Below are positions 1-7,592 of a DNA stretch of 15,524 nucleotides, in pieces (the first letter of the stretch is position 1; every line of letters starts with the position of its first letter). The translations under genes were made by a program, and so were the position numbers. The stretch is from CAVYPR01 sp052145775 (GTDB lineage Bacteria; Actinomycetota; Acidimicrobiia; Acidimicrobiales; RAAP-2), in assembly GCA_052145775.1 (NCBI GenBank), contig JBKQNY010000125.1, positions 1-15,524 of the forward strand, given 5' to 3'. The notes beneath the pieces were generated by a model. The model searched no databases. It was not told where the DNA came from and was given only the letters and a program-made list of their open reading frames with translations.

Positions 1-119
1 TCCACTCCCAAGCCGACCTCGACGAGATCGCCGCCCTGCTCAACGAGCGCCCGCGCAAGACCCTCGAGTGGGATACTCCAGCGGAGCGATTTAGCGAGCT
101 TGTCGCGTCCATCGCTTGA
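1..119 (+). CDS. IS30-family transposase, C-terminal end (partial)
   Basis: Reading from base 3, the frame is open from the window edge to a TGA at 117-119 and gives 38 residues. It contains LNERPRKTLEWDTPAERF, the hallmark C-terminal block of IS30-family DDE transposases, where 'LN.RPRK.L.W.TPAE.F' follows the catalytic core. The catalytic residues lie upstream, outside the window, so activity cannot be judged. The ending is natural rather than truncated. I do not see an obvious terminal inverted repeat in the next 100 bases, but the left end of the element is not available for comparison. The family call rests on one short but very characteristic motif. Confidence 0.85.
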   Translation, partial: HSQADLDEIAALLNERPRKTLEWDTPAERFSELVASIA

Positions 120-352
120 ATCCGCCGTCCTATTACCTCCACCACAAGTCCAGGTAACGGGCCTGAGAGACAACTATCTGAGGAGATGGTGCCGATCGCA
201 CCAGAGCGCATGTGTCGGCGCCCGTGCCAGGCACGTGCAGCCGGCGGTGTGGCGCACGTCGAAAGGCGGGCTCCTAAAGTGACGAGAGAATGCTCCGGGG
301 CCTGGGGTGCTCGAGGATCCGTGTCCGACAGCACCAGTCCAAGGGAGGCGTT
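120..352. other. Non-coding stretch between transposase tail and thioesterase
   Basis: No convincing gene lies here; the short open frames have no recognisable protein content. It should include the right end of the IS30-type element and the promoter of the downstream thioesterase. One short perfect inverted repeat is visible at 223-235 (CGTGCC-A-GGCACG), with no evidence of function. A ribosome binding site, AAGGGAGG at 341-348, marks the downstream gene start. Confidence 0.5.
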
Positions 353-817
353 GTGGGATCAGGCAAAGAGCAGCTAAGCGTCCAGGAGAGCCTGTTTCCC
401 ACCGCCACCTGTTTCGGCTGCGGGCACGCCAATCCGAATGGCTTCCATCTTCGGAGCTATCGGGAGGGCGAGATCACGGTCGCCACATTCACGCCATGCC
501 CGGAGCACGATAACGGATTTGGCTTTCTCAACGGTGGGATCATCGCGACGGTGCTCGATTGCCATGCCGCTGCTGTGGTGATCTGGGAAGCGAACCGCCA
601 CGGGTGGCAGGCTGATCCAGGGGCTCCATTGCCTTTCATCACGGCAGGCTTCGACGTTCGCTTCTTACGGCCGACCCCGTTGGGACCTACCCTCCGTCTA
701 CGCGCCGAGCCTGTCGAGGTCTCGGAATCCTCAATCACCGTCAGCGCGGAACTTGCCTACGACGACAAGCCGAGAGCGTCCCTGGTGGCCAACTGGAAGC
801 GTTTTCACCCTCGATAG
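353..817 (+). CDS. PaaI-like hotdog-fold thioesterase
   Basis: This 154-residue protein is a single hotdog domain of the PaaI / acyl-CoA thioesterase superfamily, whose members hydrolyse acyl-CoA thioesters in the cytoplasm. It begins with CFGCGHANPNGFHL (residues 20-33), a Cys-x-x-Cys/NP-x-G block common in this subgroup. The active-site region is NGGIIATVLDCHAA (60-73): NGG precedes the central helix, and D69 sits where the catalytic acid is expected. A FDVRFLRPTPLG strand follows, as in PaaI proteins. The GTG start at 353 is chosen because AAGGGAGG lies four bases upstream. An in-frame ATG at 290 would add 21 residues of non-domain sequence. The substrate cannot be told. It is convergent with the exporter gene downstream. 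Confidence 0.85.
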   Translation: MGSGKEQLSVQESLFPTATCFGCGHANPNGFHLRSYREGEITVATFTPCPEHDNGFGFLNGGIIATVLDCHAAAVVIWEANRHGWQADPGAPLPFITAGFDVRFLRPTPLGPTLRLRAEPVEVSESSITVSAELAYDDKPRASLVANWKRFHPR

Positions 818-858
818 TTCACACGGGAGTCCTCGCGCGGGCACGGCCGCGTGATGTC

Positions 859-2361
859 CTACTCGGCGGCCAATGCCACCTCGACGTTGGGGTTGGTCGA
901 CAGATCATGGCGGGTGGCCCGGATGAGAATGGCCGCCACGGCGGCCGCAAAGGCCAGCAAAACCGCACTTACGGTGAAGGCCGTCGTATACCCGTGCACC
1001 GCCGCGGTTCGGATCGCGTTTGCGGATCCGAGGTGACCGGCGAGATAGCCGGTCGCGGCGGTGGCGGCCACGGTGTTCAACAATGCGATCCCGAGCGATC
1101 CCCCGACCTGCTGGGTGGTGTTGACCAACGCACTGGCGACACCAGCATCCCGCGGATCAATCCCGATGAGGGCGGTGCTGTTCATGGGCACGAACGTCAT
1201 ACCCATGCCGAGGCTCACGACAAGCTCGGCCGGCAACACGTGGACCAGGTAGCTGCTGTCCACGCCGAGACGGGTGAACCAAACGAGTCCGAGAGAACCG
1301 AGAATGAGACCAGTGACCATGAGGACACGGGGCCCAACGTTCGGTAGCAGACGACTGGCCAGGGTGGCCCCGACGACGATCCCAGCGGAAAACGGGAGAA
1401 AGGCGAAGCCCGTCTTGAGCGCCGAGTAGCCGAGCGTGGCCTGGAAGAAGTAAGTGAGAAAGAGGAAGGTTCCGAGCATGGCAGAACCCACGAGGAGTGA
1501 CGCCAGATACGCCCCGCCCCGGTTTCGGTCCAAGACCACCCGCAGCGGCAACAACGGGTGGGGGGAGCCCAACTCGATGACGACGAAGGCGGCGAGTGCC
1601 AGGAAGGCCCCGGTGAGCAGGCCCACGGTCAGCGGCGCTCCCCACCCATGGGTTTGCGCCGTGGTGAATCCGAGCACGAGCAGAAACAGCCCAGCGGTCA
1701 CCGACACCGCTCCGGGAACGTCATAGCCCGACCGCGTGGACACCCCCCGGCTCTCGCGCACCACGCGGGTCGCGGCGAAGGCGGCGCCCAAGGCGATGGG
1801 AACGTTGATGAGCAAGGTCCAGCGCCACGACGCGAATTGAGTCAGGAAGCCCCCGAGGATGAGACCGATGGCTGCTCCTCCGCCGGCAATGCCTCCGTAG
1901 ACACCGAAGGCGCGAGCACGCTCGTGGGCTTCGGTGAACGTCACCGTTAGCAGGGACAGGGCGGCGGGCGCCATCAGCGCGGCGAAGGCTCCCTGGACGG
2001 CTCGGGCGCCGAAGAGCATGGCCGAATCCTGGGCCAGCCCTCCAAGCGCCGATGCGATGGCGAAGCCGATGAGGCCGACGATGAACATCCGTCGCCGCCC
2101 GAGGTAGTCGGCGATCCTCCCTCCGAGGAGGAGCAGGCTTCCAAAAGCCAGGGTGTAAGCGGTCATGACCCATTGGCGATTGGCCACGGAGATGTGTAGC
2201 GCCCGCTGCGCCGAGGGCAAGGCCACGATGACGACTGAGGCGTCGAGCACGACCATGAGCTGGGCCAGCGCGATCACGGCCAGTGCCCAGAAGCGCTTAG
2301 GGTCTGGCTCGGTGGAGCCGGGTTCGTTCCCGTGGTTCGCTGTGATCTGCGTCGTGGCCAT
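859..2361 (-). CDS. DHA2-family MFS multidrug exporter (14 TM)
   Basis: This 500-residue protein is a drug:H+ antiporter of the EmrB/QacA (DHA2) group. Hydrophobic segments along the whole chain are consistent with 14 membrane spans. Visible family motifs are the TM1 motif around LVVLD..VVIVALP (36-49, with D40 in the membrane), motif A GGRIADYLGRRRMF (80-93) after TM2, and the glycine-rich antiporter motif C region in TM5 (GGIAGG...GLILGGFL). Length is normal for the family. The ATG at 2361 is preceded by GGAGG with five bases between; an upstream in-frame extension to 2442 would run through the promoter region and is rejected. It is divergent from a TetR regulator, the usual arrangement for an inducible efflux pump. 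The transported compound is unknown. Confidence 0.93.
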   Translation of the reverse strand: MATTQITANHGNEPGSTEPDPKRFWALAVIALAQLMVVLDASVVIVALPSAQRALHISVANRQWVMTAYTLAFGSLLLLGGRIADYLGRRRMFIVGLIGFAIASALGGLAQDSAMLFGARAVQGAFAALMAPAALSLLTVTFTEAHERARAFGVYGGIAGGGAAIGLILGGFLTQFASWRWTLLINVPIALGAAFAATRVVRESRGVSTRSGYDVPGAVSVTAGLFLLVLGFTTAQTHGWGAPLTVGLLTGAFLALAAFVVIELGSPHPLLPLRVVLDRNRGGAYLASLLVGSAMLGTFLFLTYFFQATLGYSALKTGFAFLPFSAGIVVGATLASRLLPNVGPRVLMVTGLILGSLGLVWFTRLGVDSSYLVHVLPAELVVSLGMGMTFVPMNSTALIGIDPRDAGVASALVNTTQQVGGSLGIALLNTVAATAATGYLAGHLGSANAIRTAAVHGYTTAFTVSAVLLAFAAAVAAILIRATRHDLSTNPNVEVALAAE

Positions 2362-2442
2362 GGCTACCTCCAGGATCGCTACCGACCTTGTGACCAGGAA
2401 GGGCACAAAGGGCCTGGTCAATCGCCGGGGGCGGGGATACAA

Positions 2443-2460
2443 TCGGAACGATGATTCCGC
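2443..2460. promoter_or_regulatory. Operator 2: imperfect copy of the TetR operator
   Basis: TCGGAACGATGATTCCGC repeats the CGGAA...TTCCG outer half-sites of operator 1 with a diverged centre. Its start is exactly 30 bp from that of operator 1, about three helical turns, so both sites would face the same side of the DNA. It lies at and just downstream of the predicted exporter transcription start. Confidence 0.6.
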
Positions 2461-2467
2461 TTACTGC

Positions 2468-2497
2468 ACTATACGGAACGGACGTTCCGTTTGTCAA
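2468..2497 (-). promoter_or_regulatory. Sigma-70-type promoter of the MFS exporter
   Basis: Read on the minus strand, TTGACA (2497-2492) is followed after exactly 18 bases by TATAGT (2473-2468). That is a perfect -35 hexamer and a five-of-six -10 hexamer. Transcription would start near 2461, giving a leader of about 100 bases before the exporter ATG. The spacer is occupied almost entirely by the palindrome at 2473-2490, so repressor binding would exclude RNA polymerase. Confidence 0.8.
2473..2490. promoter_or_regulatory. Operator 1: perfect 8-2-8 palindrome, probable TetR site
   Basis: ACGGAACG-GA-CGTTCCGT is a perfect inverted repeat with a 2-base centre. It fills the -35/-10 spacer of the exporter promoter and lies 31 bases upstream of the TetR start codon. 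This is the classical position and size for a TetR-family operator controlling both divergent genes. Binding by this particular TetR protein is inferred from adjacency. Confidence 0.8.
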
Positions 2498-2521
2498 GGG
2501 TGATCGCAGGGGTCACTGGTC

Positions 2522-3133
2522 ATGACGCCTGCGCCCGGGCAAGCGAGCGTCACCGTCGTGCCCGTCGATTCCGAGCCGCGGCCGCTGCGTGCCGATGCGG
2601 TCAAGAACCGCCTGCGAATCCTCGAAGCCGCCGAAGAGGTCTTTGCCGCCGAAGGGGTCACTGCGCCGGTTGACGCTGTGGCCGAACGTGCCGGTGTCGG
2701 TGTGGGGACCTTGTACCGGAACTTCCCCACCAAAGAGGCGCTGTTCGAGGCCATCGTCGTGATGCGCATTGACGAGCTCTCTCAGGCGATTGAGAGTGTG
2801 GCTGACGCCGAGGACCCGGGCGGAGCCTTCTTTGATTTTCTTCGCCTTCTAGCTGGACGCGCCGCATTGAAGCGAGATCTCTTTACTGCCTTGGCGACCG
2901 CCGGTATCGATATCAAGTCCCAGTGCGCGGAGACGTACGAACGAATGCGCCAAGCAATCGAGCGGCTCCTCGAACGTGCACAGAGGGCCGGCGCCGTGCG
3001 CGAGGATATCGATGGCACAGAGGCCATCGGCCTTGTCGTTGGCACGTGCCTGGCCGCCGAACAGTCACCGGGTTTTGCCGGATCGCCAGAGCGGATGCTC
3101 GAGGTCGTGTTCGACGGTATGCGACCGAAATGA
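2522..3133 (+). CDS. TetR-family transcriptional repressor
   Basis: The 203-residue protein has an N-terminal TetR DNA-binding domain. Helix-turn-helix residues run about 48-74 (APVDAVAERAGVGVGTLYRN, then FPTKEAL), including the family signature VGVGTLYRNFPTKE. The remaining part is a helical ligand-binding domain similar to the SbtR-type C-terminal domain, with a FFDFLRLL...RDLFTALA stretch. About 25 disordered residues precede the DNA-binding domain. The ATG at 2522 has CAGGGG about nine bases upstream. It probably represses the divergent exporter and itself through the two operators between them, releasing on binding a drug-like ligand; this is inference from the layout. I do not see a clear -10/-35 pair for this gene itself. 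Confidence 0.92.
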   Translation: MTPAPGQASVTVVPVDSEPRPLRADAVKNRLRILEAAEEVFAAEGVTAPVDAVAERAGVGVGTLYRNFPTKEALFEAIVVMRIDELSQAIESVADAEDPGGAFFDFLRLLAGRAALKRDLFTALATAGIDIKSQCAETYERMRQAIERLLERAQRAGAVREDIDGTEAIGLVVGTCLAAEQSPGFAGSPERMLEVVFDGMRPK

Positions 3134-3456
3134 ACGGATTGCTGGATGTCCATCCGCCGATATCCGCGTCGGCGCCGTCAATGCTTCCCCTCCGAACTGC
3201 GCCACCGCTGTCCGCAGAGTATTGCCTCGAGGAGCGTAGGGGCCTGTAGGGAACTCCGTGGTCGGCGGTCCCCTTCCCACCTCGTCGCAGCTTGCAGAAG
3301 CTGGGCGCACCGAGGACAGATTCGGCTGCCTCTCCCGCCGGCACCGCGATCACTCAGAGATGACCGCGACCAACGACAGCCATTCCGCAGACTGGGCCCA
3401 ACAGGCTTGGACCTGTGTAGGGTCAGGCAGCTGACCCTCAACCCGGAATCCCTCTC
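3134..3456. other. Intergenic region with two adjacent inverted repeats
   Basis: This stretch lies between the TetR gene and the first dehydrogenase. An open frame covers much of it, but it lacks a domain and overlaps the next gene, so I take it as chance. Near its right end are two inverted repeats: ACAGG-6-CCTGT at 3401-3416, and the stronger repeat at 3419-3438 described separately. No clear promoter hexamers are visible. Confidence 0.5.
3419..3438. promoter_or_regulatory. Perfect 8-4-8 inverted repeat upstream of dehydrogenase gene
   Basis: AGGGTCAG-GCAG-CTGACCCT ends 18 bases before the ATG at 3457. It could be a regulator operator or a leader-RNA hairpin close to the ribosome binding region. 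The gene has only a weak GGAA as Shine-Dalgarno, so a hairpin here could influence translation. No regulator is adjacent on the same side other than the TetR gene, whose own operator is different in sequence. Confidence 0.5.
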
Positions 3457-4641
3457 ATGAAAGCCGTTCGCTACGACTTGGCCGACGCCAGTTTCCCTGC
3501 CTCGTTGGTGGAGGTGGGCGAACCGTCGCTCCCCACCGGCGAATGGGCACGGGTCGCGGTCGGTGTCGGAGGGATCTGTGGCAGCGATCTCCATCTCTTC
3601 GCCCCAGCGCTAGACGGGTCACCCACCCTGAGAGGGATCGCCGAGTTCCCCTTCGAGCTGGGCCACGAGATCGCCGGGATCATCGTCGAGGTCGGCGATG
3701 ACTGCCCCTTCGAGGTCGGGACCCGGGTTGCCGTCGACCCGATCATCCCCTGCCTTCCCCGGGGCATCGACCCACCTTGCGCAGACTGCGTCAAGGGATG
3801 GGTGTCGAGCTGTCTCAACTTCGACAGTCACGTGATGACCGGTGGGCGGGCGCTCGGGTACACGCGAGGGCTCGGGGCAGGATGGGCCGAGCAGGTGCTG
3901 GGCCATCGGTCGATGCTGCATCCCATCCCCGAGGGCGTGCCGGAGAAGGCGGCCGGCCTGCACGAGCCAGTCTCGATCGCCATGCACGGCCTCGCCCACC
4001 ATCCGCCGGAAGAGGGTGCCCCAATCCTTATCGTTGGGGGCGGCATCATCGGTCTCGCTGCCCTCCTGGCTGTGCAGGCTTATTTCCCGGACAACCCGGT
4101 GACGGTTCTTCTGCGCTACCCCCACCAGGCCGAAGCCGCACGCGCATGTGGGGCGACCAATGTCGTGATGGGAGCCGGCGCTGCGGCTTTCGAGGAGTTG
4201 GCTGCTCTGACCGGGGGGCGGGCAGTCGGGGACGGTGACGACCGGATGTTGATGGGAGGATTTGCCTACGTCATCGAGGGTGCCGGGGGACACAGCGCCA
4301 TGACCGACGCGTTGCGGGCCGCCGATCATCGGGGGACCGTGCTCAGCCTGGGCGCGACCGGAATCGGCAACGTCGACATGACCCCTCTCTGGTACAAGCA
4401 ACTCGTGGTGGTGGGGTCCGTCGATCACGGGTCGAACCCGTCGTCGGTCATCGGACGAGCACCCGAGGGCCTCGACCATTCGGTCGACGCCGCCCTCGAG
4501 GTACTGGCACGGCAGTCGTTCCCGCCGGACGTGCTGATTACCCACGAGTTCCCTCTGGAGGGCTTTCGAGAGGCCGTCCAAGCCGGGCTCGATAAGAGTG
4601 CAAGCCAGGCGATGAAGGTGGTATTCCGGCCGAATGGTTGA
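3457..4641 (+). CDS. Zinc-dependent MDR-family alcohol dehydrogenase-like oxidoreductase
   Basis: The 394-residue protein is a medium-chain dehydrogenase/reductase, expected to oxidise an alcohol or polyol with NAD(P)+ in the cytoplasm. Catalytic zinc ligands are visible: C41 in GGICGSD, H70-E71 in ELGHE, and E170 in LHEPVSIAMH. The structural-zinc lobe has four cysteines (C99, C108, C111, C119), but the first spacing is eight residues instead of the usual two. The Rossmann motif GGGIIGL lies at 194-200. The ATG at 3457 has only a weak GGAA upstream. A second dehydrogenase with the same unusual zinc lobe is convergent downstream, 68 bases away. Substrate is unknown; threonine dehydrogenase and sorbitol dehydrogenase relatives are possible. 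Confidence 0.88.
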   Translation: MKAVRYDLADASFPASLVEVGEPSLPTGEWARVAVGVGGICGSDLHLFAPALDGSPTLRGIAEFPFELGHEIAGIIVEVGDDCPFEVGTRVAVDPIIPCLPRGIDPPCADCVKGWVSSCLNFDSHVMTGGRALGYTRGLGAGWAEQVLGHRSMLHPIPEGVPEKAAGLHEPVSIAMHGLAHHPPEEGAPILIVGGGIIGLAALLAVQAYFPDNPVTVLLRYPHQAEAARACGATNVVMGAGAAAFEELAALTGGRAVGDGDDRMLMGGFAYVIEGAGGHSAMTDALRAADHRGTVLSLGATGIGNVDMTPLWYKQLVVVGSVDHGSNPSSVIGRAPEGLDHSVDAALEVLARQSFPPDVLITHEFPLEGFREAVQAGLDKSASQAMKVVFRPNG

Positions 4642-4673
4642 ACCGCTGGCAGTGCGAGAGAGGCACGTTCCGT

Positions 4674-4691
4674 CAGGTGCCCGGGCCCCTG
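4674..4691. terminator. Possible bidirectional terminator between convergent dehydrogenases
   Basis: CAGGTGCCCGGGCCCCTG is an inverted repeat with one mismatch, lying in the 68-base gap between the two stop codons. As RNA it would need a loop around CCCGGG, leaving a short stem, and no clear U-tract follows on either strand. It is the only structure in the gap. Confidence 0.25.
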
Positions 4692-4709
4692 GACCGCAGC
4701 CTTGAAGGC

Positions 4710-5954
4710 CTAACGGCTGTCGATCGCGACCTTTATTGCCCCTGATGCTGCCTGATCGGCGAGCACAGTGAAGGCTGTACGCCATTCTTCGAGGCGAAAC
4801 GTGTGGGTGAGCATCGGCGTAAGGTCGATTCGGCCGGATCCGACCAAGTCCAGGAAGTGGGCGATGCCGTGCTGGCGCACACCATCGACCTCCTCTATCC
4901 CGAACGCGTTGGAGCCGGTAAAGGTGAGCTCCTTGGAGTACACCGGCGTGTCCTCCCACTTGGCGGCGCCGTGCATGCCAAGCTTCACCAGGCTTCCGTG
5001 GGCGGCCAACACGCGGCACCCGACCTCCAGCGTCTCGGCGGCTCCGACGGTGTCATAGACCACTTCGACGCCGCCGGGAAACGCCATGGGCAGTCCATCG
5101 GCCGGTCGCAGCACGCCGCCCGACCAGTTCGCGACCCGTTCGAGCACCTCGAGGCGCGGCTCGTGGGGCACCGTGCGCGCCCCGAACGTCTCGGCAAGCT
5201 GGCGCTGCGCCTCGAAGCGGGCGACCACCATCACCTCGACTGTCGGGTACAGCGCCTGCAGGATGGCGGCGGCGCATTGGCCGAGCGCGCCGGCACCGTA
5301 CACGAGGACCTTGCTTTCCGGCGGCGGCGGGTGCCGGGTTACGGCGTGGAGTGCCACCGCGAACGGGTCGGCGAAGACGACCTGCTCGTCGGTCAGGCGA
5401 TCCGGCACCTTGAACAGCATCGAGTCGTGCGCCGGCATGAGGTCGGCGAAGCCCCCGTTGGCGTCGGAGCACATGCCGATGTGCATGCCCGGAGCGAAAG
5501 GGCCTTTCGCAAACGAATGACACTGGCTCAGGTAGCCCGCCTCGCACGCCGGACAGACAGGCGACACGCCTCTCGTCACGCACGTGAGCCACGGATTGAG
5601 GGCAACTCGGTCACCCGGCTCGAGTCCGTCTGCTGCGGGGCCGACGCTGACCACCTCGGCGATCACTTCGTGGCCCATGACGTGGGGCATCGAGACGAAA
5701 TCCTTCATCGGATTCTGCATCAAGGCGTTGGACGGATCGATCAGGCTGGCGTAGTCGAGGAACACCGCCTTGGACTCCGACCCACAGATCCCAACCAGTC
5801 GGGGCTTGGTCACCACCCAGTCCCGACGAAGGAACCCAGGTTCGTCGATGTCGACGAGCCGCGTCGGCGTCTGGGCCAGCATCCGCAGCAGGCGGTTGTC
5901 CGTTTCGGGGACGGGCTGCACCTCCGGCTGTACCCCGTACATCAACGCGCGCAT
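4710..5954 (-). CDS. Zinc-dependent MDR-family dehydrogenase (second copy, divergent paralogue)
   Basis: The 414-residue protein is another medium-chain zinc dehydrogenase. Catalytic zinc ligands are C57 (VGICGSE), H95-E96 (VMGHEV) and D196 in FADPFAVALHAV, where relatives usually have Glu. The structural cysteines C125, C134, C137 and C145 have the same expanded C-x8-C-x2-C-x7-C spacing as the convergent neighbour. The Rossmann motif is YGAGALGQ (219-226). An insertion of about 20 residues between the catalytic Cys and the GHE motif makes it longer than average. I chose ATG 5954 because MRALMYG matches family N-termini; a GTG at 5999 would add 15 residues and leave 24 bases after the upstream DHFR-family stop. 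It may be co-transcribed with that gene. Substrate unknown. Confidence 0.85.
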   Translation of the reverse strand: MRALMYGVQPEVQPVPETDNRLLRMLAQTPTRLVDIDEPGFLRRDWVVTKPRLVGICGSESKAVFLDYASLIDPSNALMQNPMKDFVSMPHVMGHEVIAEVVSVGPAADGLEPGDRVALNPWLTCVTRGVSPVCPACEAGYLSQCHSFAKGPFAPGMHIGMCSDANGGFADLMPAHDSMLFKVPDRLTDEQVVFADPFAVALHAVTRHPPPPESKVLVYGAGALGQCAAAILQALYPTVEVMVVARFEAQRQLAETFGARTVPHEPRLEVLERVANWSGGVLRPADGLPMAFPGGVEVVYDTVGAAETLEVGCRVLAAHGSLVKLGMHGAAKWEDTPVYSKELTFTGSNAFGIEEVDGVRQHGIAHFLDLVGSGRIDLTPMLTHTFRLEEWRTAFTVLADQAASGAIKVAIDSR

Positions 5955-6023
5955 GAAGGCATCGTAGGGCACTACCTGCGACAGGGGCGCCGTCCGCACG
6001 GACTTCCGGACGCGCCCCCTTGG

Positions 6024-6590
6024 TCAGTTCGGGTGAGGTGACGGTCGGTAGGTGAGCACGAGGTTGCCGGAGGCAAGCTGCCTCATCCGCAGGAGGGTGA
6101 GGGAGATGCGGCCCTGCAAGTCTTCAAACAGGGACCGTCCTCGGCCGAGCACGATCGGGCAGACCATGACGCGCAACTCGTCGAGAACGCCGGCCTGCGC
6201 GAGCTTGGCGGTCAGGTGCGCACTGCCGATCACGAGCAGTTCTTTGTCCGCAGCGGCCTTGATCGCCGGCATCAGCTCGGTCGCCTCACCGCGGATGACG
6301 GTGGTCCCGGACCAGCTTGCCGCGGTCAGGGTCGTGGAGAAGACGAGCTTCTCCTTGTCGTTCATGCGTGAGGCGATGACGGGGTCGCTCGCCTTGGCCT
6401 CCTTGGTGGGCCAATAGGCGGCCATGTGCTCATAGGTCGCGCGACCGAAGCCGAGAAGGTCTGCATCGTCGAGCTGGCGGACGGCGAAATCTCTGAACTC
6501 CTCGTCGACGATCGGCCAGTCCAACTCGCCGTTCGGACCTTCGTAGAAACCATCAAGGCTGGTGAAGATGAAGGATGCCAGCGTGCGCAT
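6024..6590 (-). CDS. DHFR-fold (RibD C-terminal-like) reductase family protein
   Basis: The 188-residue protein has the dihydrofolate reductase / RibD C-terminal fold and probably binds NADPH. Seen motifs are SLDGF (11-15) after the first strand, GFGRATYEHM, the KLVFST strand, LLVIGSAHLTAKLAQAGVLDELRV and PIVLGRGRSLFED, all typical of the actinobacterial YyaP/YwjB-like branch. These are not housekeeping folate enzymes, and their substrates are mostly unknown. ATG 6590 is preceded by AAGGAG with nine bases between; the frame is open for 26 more codons upstream, but no ribosome binding site supports that start. It lies 153 bases after the SRPBCC gene on the same strand, and this trio (ArsR, SRPBCC, DHFR-like) recurs in actinobacteria. 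Confidence 0.88.
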   Translation of the reverse strand: MRTLASFIFTSLDGFYEGPNGELDWPIVDEEFRDFAVRQLDDADLLGFGRATYEHMAAYWPTKEAKASDPVIASRMNDKEKLVFSTTLTAASWSGTTVIRGEATELMPAIKAAADKELLVIGSAHLTAKLAQAGVLDELRVMVCPIVLGRGRSLFEDLQGRISLTLLRMRQLASGNLVLTYRPSPHPN

Positions 6591-6743
6591 TGAATGGTGC
6601 TCCTTGGTTGCGGACGACGAGTCTCGTCGCGCGCCTCTAGCTTTCGGTTGGCGGTGCTCTTCGGTCATTGCAGAACAACGACATCACGGCCCTGAGAGCC
6701 TCTCCCGCATGCGTGCCGTATGGCGCCGTCGCTTGGACCCTGC

Positions 6744-7211
6744 TCACGAATCCTCTACGGCGAGGGCGGCAAACAAGGAGTCCAGCAGGGACTGCGTTCC
6801 TTCCTCGCGCTGAGCCGCCGTGTCGTGGCCGTCGAGAAACACCCCTTGCTCGGTGAGCACCAGCTGCGTTGTACCACCCACCTCGCGGAATTCAACAGTG
6901 GCGACGCTCACCGAGATCAAGTTCTCGTCGGCATGCATCTCGTAGGTGTAGACGATCCGCTGGTCATCGACGATGTCCCGGAACTCGGCGGCATACGTGT
7001 ACACGGGCCCATCTGGCGGTCCGCCGCGATTGACCTCGCGTCCACCCAACCGGAAGTCGAGCTCGTATCCGTTGCCAAGCGCGTCGGCGGAGCCTGCGAA
7101 CCAACGAGCTTTCCGATTGGGATCCGCCCAGGCTCGGAAGACGCTTGCGACTGGCGCATGGTACGTACGCACGACGACGAAGGTGTCATGGTTTGCGCTG
7201 GATAGAGTCAT
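6744..7211 (-). CDS. SRPBCC (AHSA1/CalC-type) domain protein
   Basis: The 155-residue protein is a single START/Bet-v-1-like helix-grip domain of the activator-of-Hsp90 ATPase homologue 1 group. Family features are RTYHAPVASVFRAWADPNRKARWFAG (15-40), GREV near residue 57, and the C-terminal helix with GTQSLLDSLFAAL (138-150). Such domains form a hydrophobic pocket for a lipid-like or aromatic ligand. Its ATG overlaps the ArsR stop codon in ATGA (7208-7211), a sign of translational coupling, and AAGGGGATCC precedes it. ArsR-SRPBCC pairs are very common, and the ArsR protein usually controls the pair. The ligand is unknown. Confidence 0.92.
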   Translation of the reverse strand: MTLSSANHDTFVVVRTYHAPVASVFRAWADPNRKARWFAGSADALGNGYELDFRLGGREVNRGGPPDGPVYTYAAEFRDIVDDQRIVYTYEMHADENLISVSVATVEFREVGGTTQLVLTEQGVFLDGHDTAAQREEGTQSLLDSLFAALAVEDS

Positions 7212-7555
7212 GGATCCCCTTGATCTTTGGCGGCTTCGTCGCTCAGGACGTCGCCCAGTCGGTCGAGTCGCAATTCCCAGCCTCGACGCCGGTCATTGAT
7301 CCACTGCTCGGCGGCGGTCATCGCCGCCGGCCTGATCAGGCATATCCGCGTCCTCCCGACCTTCTCGGTCTTGACGACGCCACACGCCTCGAGCACCTGA
7401 ACGTGCTGGACCACAGCCGCCAGGGACATGGCCAGGGGGCGCGCCAGTTCGCTGACCGAGGCGGGGCCCAAGCTGAGGCGCTCCACCATGCAACGCCGGC
7501 TGGGATCGGCCAGCGCGTGAAAGGTCCGATCGAGGTCGCTAGCTTGGTTAAGCAT
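7208..7555 (-). CDS. ArsR-family winged-helix regulator
   Basis: The 115-residue protein has a winged helix: FHALADPSRRCMVERL (12-27), the helix-turn-helix PASVSELARPLAMSLAAVVQHVQVLEACGVV (31-61) and a wing KTEKVGRTRICLI. The metal-binding CxC motif of ArsR/SmtB sensors is absent from the recognition region, so it is probably not a metal sensor. It belongs to the group paired with SRPBCC proteins. Upstream are a TTGACT-18-TACACT promoter and a perfect 9-6-9 inverted repeat covering its -35 region, strongly suggesting autoregulation. The predicted transcription start falls on or next to the ATG, so the mRNA may be leaderless; no good Shine-Dalgarno is present. Translationally coupled to the SRPBCC gene. 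Confidence 0.93.
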   Translation of the reverse strand: MLNQASDLDRTFHALADPSRRCMVERLSLGPASVSELARPLAMSLAAVVQHVQVLEACGVVKTEKVGRTRICLIRPAAMTAAEQWINDRRRGWELRLDRLGDVLSDEAAKDQGDP

Positions 7556-7562
7556 TCACTTG

Positions 7563-7592
7563 AGTGTAAGCCACCGCGCACCAAATAGTCAA
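7563..7592 (-). promoter_or_regulatory. Promoter of the arsR-SRPBCC operon
   Basis: On the minus strand, TTGACT (7592-7587) and TACACT (7568-7563) are separated by 18 bases, matching five of six and four of six consensus positions. Only seven bases lie between the -10 hexamer and the ATG at 7555, placing the start of transcription at the start codon. Leaderless mRNAs are common in actinobacteria. Confidence 0.65.

Noticed and set aside
3619..5019. 466-codon minus-strand open frame across the two dehydrogenase genes
   Set aside because: It spans the opposite strand of one gene, the intergenic gap and another frame of the second gene, and has no recognisable motif.
4803..6041. 412-codon plus-strand open frame opposite the second dehydrogenase
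   Set aside because: Composition is His/Arg-rich without any domain, and the minus strand encodes a clear zinc dehydrogenase.
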